Positions 15,317 through 22,398 of a stretch of 64,000 nucleotides of DNA are shown here, piece after piece. The stretch is taken from NCBI RefSeq assembly GCF_001612965.1, contig NZ_BDBL01000005.1, forward strand, positions 186,001 to 250,000, in the 5' to 3' direction. A program made the position numbers and the translations under genes. The notes below the pieces were generated by a model. It did no database searches. It was given only the letters and a program-made list of their open reading frames with translations, and was not told where the DNA came from. The DNA is from Nocardia kruczakiae NBRC 101016. Its GTDB lineage: Bacteria; Actinomycetota; Actinomycetes; Mycobacteriales; Mycobacteriaceae. Each line of letters starts with the position of its first letter. Within the stretch, counting starts at the first letter, position 1.

Positions 15317-16126
15317 ATGCCGACCACACGCACCGCGGTCGTCACCGGCGCCTCGTCCGGGATCGGCCGAGCGACCGCAGCAGCACTGTCGGACAACGGT
15401 TTCCGGGTAATCGGGACCAGCCGCGACCCGGACACGATCCCCGCCACGCACCGCGTAGCCGGCGTCGACTACCGGCCACTGGATCTGACCGACCACGACT
15501 CCATCCAGCGATTCGCCGACACGCTGGACACCGTCGACGTGCTGGTCAACAACGCCGGAGAAAGCCAAGCCGGGCCGCTGGCCGAACTCCCCGAAAACGC
15601 CGTGGCCCGGCTGTTCCAGCTCAACGTGCTGGGCCCCATCGCACTCACCCGAGCGGTATTGCCCGGTATGCGCGCACGCGGCACCGGCCGAGTGGTGATG
15701 GTCGGATCGATGCTGGCCAGTTTCCCGTTGCCCTACCGCTCCTCCTATGTCGCCACCAAAGCCGCACTGCGCGGATTCGCTACCGCGGCGCGCTTCGAAG
15801 AATCGCCCTACGGCGTCTGGCTCACCACCGTCGAGCCCGGCCAGGTCGATTCCGGACTACGTGAACGACGCACGAAATACCTCACCGCCGGCTCACCCCA
15901 CACCGCGGAATTCGACCGGCTCATGGCGGAACTCGACCGCAAACAAGCCAACGGCATCGCACCGCACCGGGTCGCACGCACCATCCTCACCGCTGCCTCC
16001 GCGCGCCGCCCCCGCCCGCTGTACGCCGTCGGCAGCCACGCACCCGCCGTCTTCGCGCTACGCCGCACACTGCCCCGCGGCCTGATGGAACGCGTCACCG
16101 CACTCGCTCACGGACTGCGCCGCTGA
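15317..16126 (+). CDS. Short-chain dehydrogenase/reductase
   Basis: 269 residues, classical SDR. TGASSGIG is at residues 10-17, NNAG at 78-81, and the catalytic Ser131, Tyr144 and Lys148 lie in VGSMLAS and SSYVATK. The absence of an acidic residue after the second strand (GTSRDPD) suggests NADP use. It is the last gene of the operon, 8 nt after the hydroxylase stop, with AAGGAG before ATG 15317. It could oxidise or reduce a side-chain hydroxyl or ketone of the aromatic substrate. The specific substrate is not predictable. Confidence 0.86.
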   Translation: MPTTRTAVVTGASSGIGRATAAALSDNGFRVIGTSRDPDTIPATHRVAGVDYRPLDLTDHDSIQRFADTLDTVDVLVNNAGESQAGPLAELPENAVARLFQLNVLGPIALTRAVLPGMRARGTGRVVMVGSMLASFPLPYRSSYVATKAALRGFATAARFEESPYGVWLTTVEPGQVDSGLRERRTKYLTAGSPHTAEFDRLMAELDRKQANGIAPHRVARTILTAASARRPRPLYAVGSHAPAVFALRRTLPRGLMERVTALAHGLRR

Positions 16127-16252
16127 CGCCCGCAACACAATCGCCGGCTGCTTGCGAGCACCACGATCGTCGGCCAGAGCCGGCTTCCGCTGCTCGTTTC
16201 CATCCGCAGCCGCCGCTGTTCGGGCGTGCGCTGCGCTCCGGCCGGGCTGGTC

Positions 16253-16273
16253 TATTATCGAACATATGTTCGC
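16253..16273 (+). promoter_or_regulatory. SOS (LexA) box and -10 element over the dinB start codon
   Basis: TCGAACATATGTTCGC (16258-16273) matches the actinobacterial LexA consensus TCGAAC-N4-GTTCGA at 11 of 12 fixed positions. TATTAT (16253-16258) is a near-consensus -10 whose start point would fall on the ATG at 16266, so the message is probably leaderless; no Shine-Dalgarno is present. LexA bound here would cover both the transcription start and the first codons. Confidence 0.78.
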
Positions 16274-17489
16274 ATCGGATGAGTCGGCGGCGGGGGGAAG
16301 GTCGGGGCGGGCCGCGATTCTGCATGCGGATCTGGATTCGTTCTATGCGTCGGTCGAGCAGCGGGACGCGCCGGAGTTGCGGGGGAAACCGGTGATCGTC
16401 GGGGGTGGGGTGGTGCTGGCGGCGAGTTACGAGGCCAAGGCGTACGGGGTGCGGACGCCGATGAACGCGCGGCAAGCGTTGCGGTTGTGCCCGCACGCGG
16501 TCGTGGTGCCGCCGCGAATGTCGGCTTATGCGCAGGCGAGCCGGGACGTGTTCGCGATCTTCCGCGACACCACTCCGGAGGTGGAGGGAATCTCCATCGA
16601 CGAGGCCTTTCTCGATGTCGGTGGGCTGCACCGCATTTCGGGCGCGCCGCTCGACATCGCGGCCGGATTGCGGGCGCGGGTGCGCGCCGAGGTCGGACTG
16701 CCCATCTCGGTCGGCGTGGCGCGGAGCAAATTTCTCGCCAAGGTGGCCAGTGCGGTCTGCAAACCCGACGGCCTGCTGCTGGTGCAGCCCGACGCCGAAC
16801 TCGACTTCCTGCATCCGCTGCCGGTCGAACGGCTCTGGGGCGTGGGCGAGGTGACGGCGCGGACATTGCACGAACACGGCATCACCCGGATCGGGCAATT
16901 GGCCGACACCGATCCGATGGAGTTGTGCGGTCTGCTCGGTCGCGCCGCCGGACGGCACCTGCACGCCCTGGCCTGGGCGCGCGATCCGCGCCGGGTCGAC
17001 ACCGGCCGGCGACGGCGCTCGATCGGTGCGCAACGCGCGTTGGGCAACCGGCCCCGCACCGATGCCGAGATCGAGGCCTACCTGCACGGCCTGGCGGATC
17101 GGCTCGGGCACCGCTTACGGGCCGCGCGGCGGATCTGCCGAACGGTGGTGCTGCGCTTGCGCTTCGCCGATTTCGGGCGCGCGACCCGGTCGCACACTCT
17201 GCCGACCGCCACCGACGACGGTGCGACGATCCTGCAGGCCGCCCGCACCCTGCTCGCGGCCGCCCGCCCCCTGATCGAAGAGCGCGGCATCACCCTCATC
17301 GGCCTCGCCCTGACGAACTTGCAGAATACGGACCCGAGGCAGCTGATGCTGCCGTTGGATGCCGGCCCGGACACCACGCTGGACGCGGCGCTGGATGCGG
17401 TGCGCGATCGCTTCGGCGCCGGAACCGTCACCAGGGCCGCATTGCTCGGGCGCGGTGAAGGTCTGTCGGTGCCGCTGCTCCCCGACTGA
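16266..17489 (+). CDS. dinB: DNA polymerase IV (Y-family translesion polymerase)
   Basis: 407 residues. Palm-domain catalytic motifs are ILHADLDSFYASVEQRD (Asp22) and EGISIDEAFLDVGG (Asp112, Glu113); VVLAASYEAKAYGVRTPM is the nucleotide-contacting loop and ISVGVARSKFLAKVAS the following conserved segment. The helix-hairpin-helix thumb (LWGVGEVTARTLHEHGI) and little finger follow. QLMLPL at 359-364 is a canonical sliding-clamp-binding motif. It bypasses damaged template bases, error-prone and without proofreading. Expression is predicted to be DNA-damage inducible from the LexA box over its start codon. It is a single-gene transcript ending 18 bp from the convergent Nudix gene. Confidence 0.93.
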   Translation: MFASDESAAGGRSGRAAILHADLDSFYASVEQRDAPELRGKPVIVGGGVVLAASYEAKAYGVRTPMNARQALRLCPHAVVVPPRMSAYAQASRDVFAIFRDTTPEVEGISIDEAFLDVGGLHRISGAPLDIAAGLRARVRAEVGLPISVGVARSKFLAKVASAVCKPDGLLLVQPDAELDFLHPLPVERLWGVGEVTARTLHEHGITRIGQLADTDPMELCGLLGRAAGRHLHALAWARDPRRVDTGRRRRSIGAQRALGNRPRTDAEIEAYLHGLADRLGHRLRAARRICRTVVLRLRFADFGRATRSHTLPTATDDGATILQAARTLLAAARPLIEERGITLIGLALTNLQNTDPRQLMLPLDAGPDTTLDAALDAVRDRFGAGTVTRAALLGRGEGLSVPLLPD

Positions 17490-17507
17490 TCAGCCCCAGC
17501 ACGGAAG

Positions 17508-17927
17508 TCAGTGCGCCGGTAGCAGTCCGCGCGCCACCAGATCATCGAAGAGCACCTGGTCGACAGGCGGCACCGCGGCCCGGTCGGCATAGCTGAACCA
17601 GGCGATCTCGGCGATTTCGCTACTGGGTTCGATCGTTCCGGCGTAGTCGGCGGTGTAGCAGCTCATGCGCACCGAAACCTCGGTGGCGCCGGGCAATTCG
17701 GCCTCATACGTGCCGACGTGGGCGATCGATTCCGGAATCAGCACCACGGTGAGCTCTTCGGAGATCTCCCGAATCAGCGTCTGCCGATCGGTCTCCTCGC
17801 CCTCGCGCTTGCCGCCGGGAATATAGAACTCGTCCTTGCCGTCCGGTCGGGCACACAGGATCCGTCCGTCCTCGATCAGCACCCAGGCCACGGTGTCGAT
17901 GAGGCGCCGCGACGATTCGATCCGCAT
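17508..17927 (-). CDS. Nudix hydrolase
   Basis: 139 residues. The Nudix box spans residues 39-61: Gly39, Glu45, Arg53-Glu54 and Glu57-Glu58 are all in place, giving the Mg-binding loop-helix-loop. The usual glycine after EEx is replaced by Thr60. The fold binds diphosphates of nucleosides linked to another group; candidates are oxidised nucleotides or NDP-sugars, and no specificity motif is clear. ATG 17927 opens MRIESSRRLIDTVAWVLI. It is convergent with dinB and divergent from the patatin gene. Confidence 0.86.
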   Translation of the reverse strand: MRIESSRRLIDTVAWVLIEDGRILCARPDGKDEFYIPGGKREGEETDRQTLIREISEELTVVLIPESIAHVGTYEAELPGATEVSVRMSCYTADYAGTIEPSSEIAEIAWFSYADRAAVPPVDQVLFDDLVARGLLPAH

Positions 17928-18032
17928 CCGCGCAGCCTACCCGGGCGCTCCACGACCGCCCGAGCCTCGGGCGAGGCGTCCGGCGAGGCGTGATAGACAG
18001 AGCTGAACGCAGTGATCGGAAGGTGTGGTGCG

Positions 18033-18992
18033 ATGCCGGACAGTACGAGGCCGATGAGCCCGGTGGAGCTGATCGCGCAACGCTTCCACGGCGGCAGCAT
18101 TGCCGGTGAGCATGGCGACGGTTTCCGGTTGGCGCTGGTCATCGAGGGCGGCTCGGCGCGCGGGGTCTATTCGCACGGCATGGTCACCGGCCTGGAAGAA
18201 CTCGGCGTGCTGCGCTGTTTCGACGCCGTCTACGGCGCCTCGGCCGGCGCGCTGAACGGCGCGTGGCTGCTGTGCGGGCGCGCGGCGCGGGCGCGGCGGG
18301 CCTGGCATTCGGATGTGGTGCGGCGGGTGATCTCACCGGCCCGGGCGCTGCGCGGCGGGCTGGTCGTGGACACCCGATATCTGGTGCACACCGTCTACGA
18401 GCGGATCGTGCCGATGGATTTCGCCGCGATCCTCGGCAACTCGGTCACCTTCCACCCGATCGGCACCGATATCGCCGACGGCAGCGCTGTCGATCTGAGC
18501 CCGCACATCAGCGATATTCCATCCTTGCAGCGTGCGCTGCGTGCCAGCACGTGCATGCCGGTGCTGGCCGGGCGTCCGGTGGCGGTGGGCGGCGGGCGCT
18601 ACGTCGATGCCGGACTGTCGGAATCGGTACCGGTCACCACCGCCCGCGGCCAGGGCGCCACCCACATCGTGGTGTTGCGCACCCGGCGCGTCGATGAAAG
18701 GCCCAGCATCCCTTCAGATTTCGAACGGCGCGTGGTGTCGCGGGTGCTCGGCGCCTCCGGCCCGGCGGTGGCCGAGAGCTGGTTCACCCGTGCGGCGCAG
18801 TTCGCCGCCGACGAACACCGCATGGCGAGCGATCCGTCGATTCTGCAGATCCGTCCACCGCTGGGTGCGCCCACGATCGGCCGGGTCGCCCGGGATTCCA
18901 CGGTGCTGTTGCGCGCCCTGGACCTGGGCCGCGCCGCAACCCTGGCGGCGCTGGGCGAAGCCGTTCGATCGGCGGGAGACGTCGCAATCTGA
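18033..18992 (+). CDS. Patatin-like phospholipase
   Basis: 319 residues with the Ser-Asp dyad of patatins. The oxyanion loop GGSARG is at 39-44, the nucleophile Ser70 in GASAG, and Asp192 in YVDAGLSESVP. It probably hydrolyses acyl ester bonds of lipids in the cytoplasm or at the membrane face; there is no signal peptide. Length and layout match the bacterial YjjU-type group. The ATG at 18033 is preferred because GGAAGG lies upstream; an in-frame ATG at 18012 would add seven residues without similarity. Confidence 0.86.
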   Translation: MPDSTRPMSPVELIAQRFHGGSIAGEHGDGFRLALVIEGGSARGVYSHGMVTGLEELGVLRCFDAVYGASAGALNGAWLLCGRAARARRAWHSDVVRRVISPARALRGGLVVDTRYLVHTVYERIVPMDFAAILGNSVTFHPIGTDIADGSAVDLSPHISDIPSLQRALRASTCMPVLAGRPVAVGGGRYVDAGLSESVPVTTARGQGATHIVVLRTRRVDERPSIPSDFERRVVSRVLGASGPAVAESWFTRAAQFAADEHRMASDPSILQIRPPLGAPTIGRVARDSTVLLRALDLGRAATLAALGEAVRSAGDVAI

Positions 18993-19051
18993 ACCGGCTG
19001 TGATGCAAGGGAATCCGATCGGACCCTGTCGGTGGGCAACTGTCGGTGGTC

Positions 19052-20155
19052 TCAGCCGAGGTTCAGATGGTCTCGGCCGGTGGCACGGGCGAGGTGGACG
19101 GCTTCGGCTCCGAGCAGCTCCGGATCGACGCGCTGGTCGTCGAACATGCTGACCGTGAGGGTGTCGTCGATGGCTTCCCACGTCCCGGCGATCCGGCCGC
19201 CGACGAGGACCAAGGGCGAGATCCAGCCGGCGGTCCGGCTGACCTTCGTGCGATGAGCCGGGGGCAGCAGGACCGGATCGGTGGTGCCGGGGCCGAGAAC
19301 GTATTGATCGAAGGGGCCGAGCAGGCGGACGGTGCCGGTGGGATCGGTGGCGGCCAGTTCGTCGGCGTCCTCGGTGCGGATCCAGGTCCGGCGGCCCTCG
19401 ACGTCGACTTCGGTGAGTTCGGCACCCAGCTCGGAGAACCATTGGCGGACAGTGGTTTTGCGCAATACGCCGCGCAGGAGCCAGGCATTGAACGCCTCCG
19501 GTGTGCCCGGACCGTAGACGCCGAGGTAGGCGCGGATCAGGTGTGCGGCCGCCACATCGGTCGGCGGCAGGCCGGTCCATCCGGTGACCGCACGCGCGGG
19601 AGCGGTGAAGGTCACCGAGGATCCGCGGGCGGGTCCGTGGCACAGCACTCCCTGCCAGGCCAGCGGTTTCAACAGCGCACCCCACCCGGAGCGCAATTGC
19701 TCGCCCATGGCCACGAAGCGGCGGTCGCGCAGTAGTTCGTCCACCAGTTCCGCCCGACTCAGCACGGCGCCACCGTCGAGCAGTTCGGCCACCGCGTCGG
19801 TCAGCGCCTTCACTTCGCCGGGATCAGCGCCGAAATTGCGTTGCCATGCCGGCTTCTCCCACGTCCGGGCCGACGCGATCAGGGCCAGTGCGGCGGCGGC
19901 GGTATCGGGCGTCATCGCATGCAACGTGCCGCGCATCGCCCACGTCTTCATCAGTTCGCCGGCGTCGAGCGCGCGGACCAGCTCACCCGGCGCTCCCCCG
20001 CGCCGCACCGCCACCGCGGTCTCCGCCGCGGATGTCACCTGTGCCTGCACCCCGGCCAGTCGCCGCGCCACCGCCACCGCGCTGCCGCCGTCCCGCGCTT
20101 CGACGAAGCCCCTGCGCAGGCGCCACGCGAACACCTGGTCCCATGTGACCTCCAC
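19052..20155 (-). CDS. Winged-helix HTH_42 protein, AlkZ/YcaQ DNA glycosylase-like
   Basis: 367 residues of the winged-helix family that includes Streptomyces AlkZ, a glycosylase that unhooks interstrand crosslinks, and E. coli YcaQ. The catalytic QxQ motif is present as GVQAQVTS, with the two glutamines at residues 37 and 39. ELMKTWAMRGTLHAMTP and YLGVYGPGTPEAFNAWL are the family's other conserved blocks. Many actinobacterial paralogues have no tested activity, so repair of a specific adduct is inference. GTG 20155 has GGAGG a few bases upstream. It diverges from the DUF1275 gene. Confidence 0.78.
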   Translation of the reverse strand: MEVTWDQVFAWRLRRGFVEARDGGSAVAVARRLAGVQAQVTSAAETAVAVRRGGAPGELVRALDAGELMKTWAMRGTLHAMTPDTAAAALALIASARTWEKPAWQRNFGADPGEVKALTDAVAELLDGGAVLSRAELVDELLRDRRFVAMGEQLRSGWGALLKPLAWQGVLCHGPARGSSVTFTAPARAVTGWTGLPPTDVAAAHLIRAYLGVYGPGTPEAFNAWLLRGVLRKTTVRQWFSELGAELTEVDVEGRRTWIRTEDADELAATDPTGTVRLLGPFDQYVLGPGTTDPVLLPPAHRTKVSRTAGWISPLVLVGGRIAGTWEAIDDTLTVSMFDDQRVDPELLGAEAVHLARATGRDHLNLG

Positions 20156-20258
20156 CGCACCTCCCGTATCCGGACACCCGCCGATCCGCGCGCTCACCTT
20201 ACGGCTCGTCACCGACAACCCCCATCTCCCGCGGTGACCGCTCGCACACCTCTAGGCC

Positions 20259-20284
20259 AATACATGCATAATCATGCATGTATT
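20259..20284. promoter_or_regulatory. Perfect 11-bp inverted repeat upstream of the DUF1275 gene
   Basis: AATACATGCAT-N4-ATGCATGTATT is a flawless AT-rich dyad in an otherwise very GC-rich region. It ends 14 bp before the GTG at 20299. A possible -10, TAGTCT (20287-20292), directly follows it, so a protein bound here would cover the -35 region. No regulator for it is encoded alongside. The message would be leaderless or nearly so. Confidence 0.6.
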
Positions 20285-20298
20285 GCTAGTCTGTTGCG

Positions 20299-21009
20299 GT
20301 GACTCCGAAATCCGAAGACTCCCTCGAGCCGTTCTGGACGCTGGAGACCCGGCTGGCCTCGGCCCTGCTCATCCTCGCCGGATTCGTGGGCGCCGCCGCC
20401 TACACCCACTCCGAGGGCTACTTCGTCACCTTCATGACCGGCAATACCGAGCGCGCCGTCATCGGCGGATTCCTCGGCGACTACACCCTCGCGGCCGGCG
20501 CCTTCGCCCTGATCGTGTTCTTTCTCGCCGGCGTGCTGGTGGCCTCGCTCTGTCGCCGGCACTGGTGGCGCAATCACCCGCACGGCGCGACCATGCTCGC
20601 CACCGCCGCTCTCACCGTGGCCGCCGTCCTCGACACGATTCTGTACCGGCACGATACCGATCTCGGCTTGGTGCCGATCCTGCTCGTCTCGTTCGCGATG
20701 GGTTCGCTCAACACCTCCTTCGTCAAGAAGGGCGAGGTATCCATCCCGGTCACCTACGTCACCGGAACCCTGGTGAAATTCGCCCAGGGCGTGGAACGGC
20801 ATATGGCCGGCGGCACCCATCGAGAATGGCTCGGCTACGCGGTGCAATGGCTCTCGTTCGCCGCCGGCGCTCTGATCGGCGGTCTGGTCTCCTTGGTCGT
20901 CGAGGGCGGCGACATGCTCTACACCGCGGTCATCGCCTCCGCCATCGTGGCCGCCTACACCTGGCGCGCCGACCTCAGCTGGGTGCAGCGCCACACCTCC
21001 TCGGAGTAG
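20299..21009 (+). CDS. DUF1275 (YoaK) family membrane protein
   Basis: 236 residues, almost wholly hydrophobic, with about six membrane segments. SEGYFVTFMTGNTERAVIGGFLG and GSLNTSFVKKGEVSIPVTYVTGTLVKFAQGVE are the two signature repeats of the YoaK/DUF1275 family, each centred on a TGN or TGT turn. The family is widespread and its transport role, if any, is unproven. GTG 20299 is the only start that retains the N-terminus; there is no ribosome-binding site, suggesting leaderless translation. Control by the inverted repeat just upstream is likely. Confidence 0.85.
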   Translation: MTPKSEDSLEPFWTLETRLASALLILAGFVGAAAYTHSEGYFVTFMTGNTERAVIGGFLGDYTLAAGAFALIVFFLAGVLVASLCRRHWWRNHPHGATMLATAALTVAAVLDTILYRHDTDLGLVPILLVSFAMGSLNTSFVKKGEVSIPVTYVTGTLVKFAQGVERHMAGGTHREWLGYAVQWLSFAAGALIGGLVSLVVEGGDMLYTAVIASAIVAAYTWRADLSWVQRHTSSE

Positions 21010-21018
21010 CGGGCGCGG

Positions 21019-22398
21019 TCAAGGCTGCGCGATCGGCGTTCGATGCGGCAGCCCGGCGGCCGCGAACAGCCCGAGCACACCAGCCACACCGAGTGCGAGC
21101 ATCGCGACGGCGTAGGCATGGCTGCTGAGTCCGGCGACGAGAATGGTGCCGGCGATCGCGGTGCCCAGCGACGATCCCAGATTGGACACACACCGCGACA
21201 GCCCGGAGATCTCGCCTTGGTGCTCCTCGCTGAACGCCGACTGCACGACGTTCACCGACGGAGTCAGCATGGAGCCGAGCCCCAGCCCGATCAGCAGCAG
21301 TCCGGGCGCGAACGCCCATGGATTCAGCGTGCGCCCGGCCAGCGCGATGAGTACCACGATCCCGACGATCACGACGACGAAGCCGTTCATGATGAGGGTT
21401 CGCTGGGTGAACAGCCGGGCCAGCCGTGCGGCCGTCAGCGACGACACCAGCAGGCCGACGGTGGCGGCCGTGAAGATGACGCCGGTGCCGATCGGATCGT
21501 AGCCGCGCACCACCTGCAGATACGCCGAGACCACGAACGAGGTCCCCATCAGAATCAGCCACTGCAACAGTTGGGTGACCAAGCCGAAATTCGAAATGCG
21601 GCTGCGGAACAGACTCAGTGATACCAAAGGTTCGCCACCGCGTCGTTCGGTGGCGCGCACGTGTAGGAAGAACCCGGCGAGCACCACCACCGCGAGCACG
21701 ATCAACACCGCACACCACCGTAAATCGTTGTCGGTGGCCAGAATTCCCAACACGAGCAGCACGAGACCGGCTGCCGACAGCACGCTGCCGGTCAGATCCA
21801 GGGTCCGGTTCGGATCGGGCGGAAGCGGATCGCGGACCCGGCGCGTGGATATCAGGATCGCCGCCACGACCAGCGCCTGAAAGGCGAACGCCGCCCGCCA
21901 GCCCAGCCCGGAGGCGATCAGTCCGCCCAGTAGCGGTCCGGCCGCCGCGCCGATCCCGCCCATCGCCATCACCACCCCGAAAGCCCGTGCGCGGGAGGTG
22001 GTATCGGTGAACAGCAGCGTGGTGAGGATGTAGACCGGCGGGATCAGCAGTGCGGTGCCCACCCCTTCCAGCACGGAGTTACCCAGAGCCAGCACGCCCA
22101 GCCCCGGTGCGAGCGCGCTGAGTATCGCGCCGACGCAATAGATCGAAAGTCCCACGACGAAGCAGGATTTGCGGCCGTAGCGGTCGGTGAGTTTGCCGCC
22201 CAAAATCATCAACGCCGCCATGATCAGCAGGAACAGGGTGATGACCAGTTGCACTCCCGCCACGTCGGCATCGAGATCGGTGCTGATGTCGGTGATCATC
22301 ACCGCCATATTCGTGCCGGCGAAACTGCAGATGAACTGCGCCAGTGCGAGCGGGACCAGCACGCCGCGCGGGCGGGCCGCCGTGCCGTGCTCGCTCAT
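21019..22398 (-). CDS. MFS drug:H+ antiporter, EmrB/QacA (DHA2)-type
   Basis: 459 residues with about 14 predicted membrane helices. GGKLTDRYGRKSCFVVGLSIYCVG is the loop 2-3 major-facilitator signature, and LEGVGTALLIPPVYILT with GGIGAAAGPLLGGLIASGLGWRAAF is antiporter motif C as in EmrB/QacA exporters. It would expel an unknown toxic compound in exchange for protons. ATG 22398 overlaps the TGA of the upstream GH15 gene (ATGA), so the two are coupled, an odd partnership of a sugar hydrolase and an exporter. Start MSEHGTAARPRG. Confidence 0.87.
   Translation of the reverse strand: MSEHGTAARPRGVLVPLALAQFICSFAGTNMAVMITDISTDLDADVAGVQLVITLFLLIMAALMILGGKLTDRYGRKSCFVVGLSIYCVGAILSALAPGLGVLALGNSVLEGVGTALLIPPVYILTTLLFTDTTSRARAFGVVMAMGGIGAAAGPLLGGLIASGLGWRAAFAFQALVVAAILISTRRVRDPLPPDPNRTLDLTGSVLSAAGLVLLVLGILATDNDLRWCAVLIVLAVVVLAGFFLHVRATERRGGEPLVSLSLFRSRISNFGLVTQLLQWLILMGTSFVVSAYLQVVRGYDPIGTGVIFTAATVGLLVSSLTAARLARLFTQRTLIMNGFVVVIVGIVVLIALAGRTLNPWAFAPGLLLIGLGLGSMLTPSVNVVQSAFSEEHQGEISGLSRCVSNLGSSLGTAIAGTILVAGLSSHAYAVAMLALGVAGVLGLFAAAGLPHRTPIAQP

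Noticed and set aside
17958..17972. GCCCGAG-C-CTCGGGC palindrome between the Nudix and patatin genes, considered as a terminator
   Set aside because: It lies between two divergent starts, not after a stop, and is short; common in GC-rich DNA.
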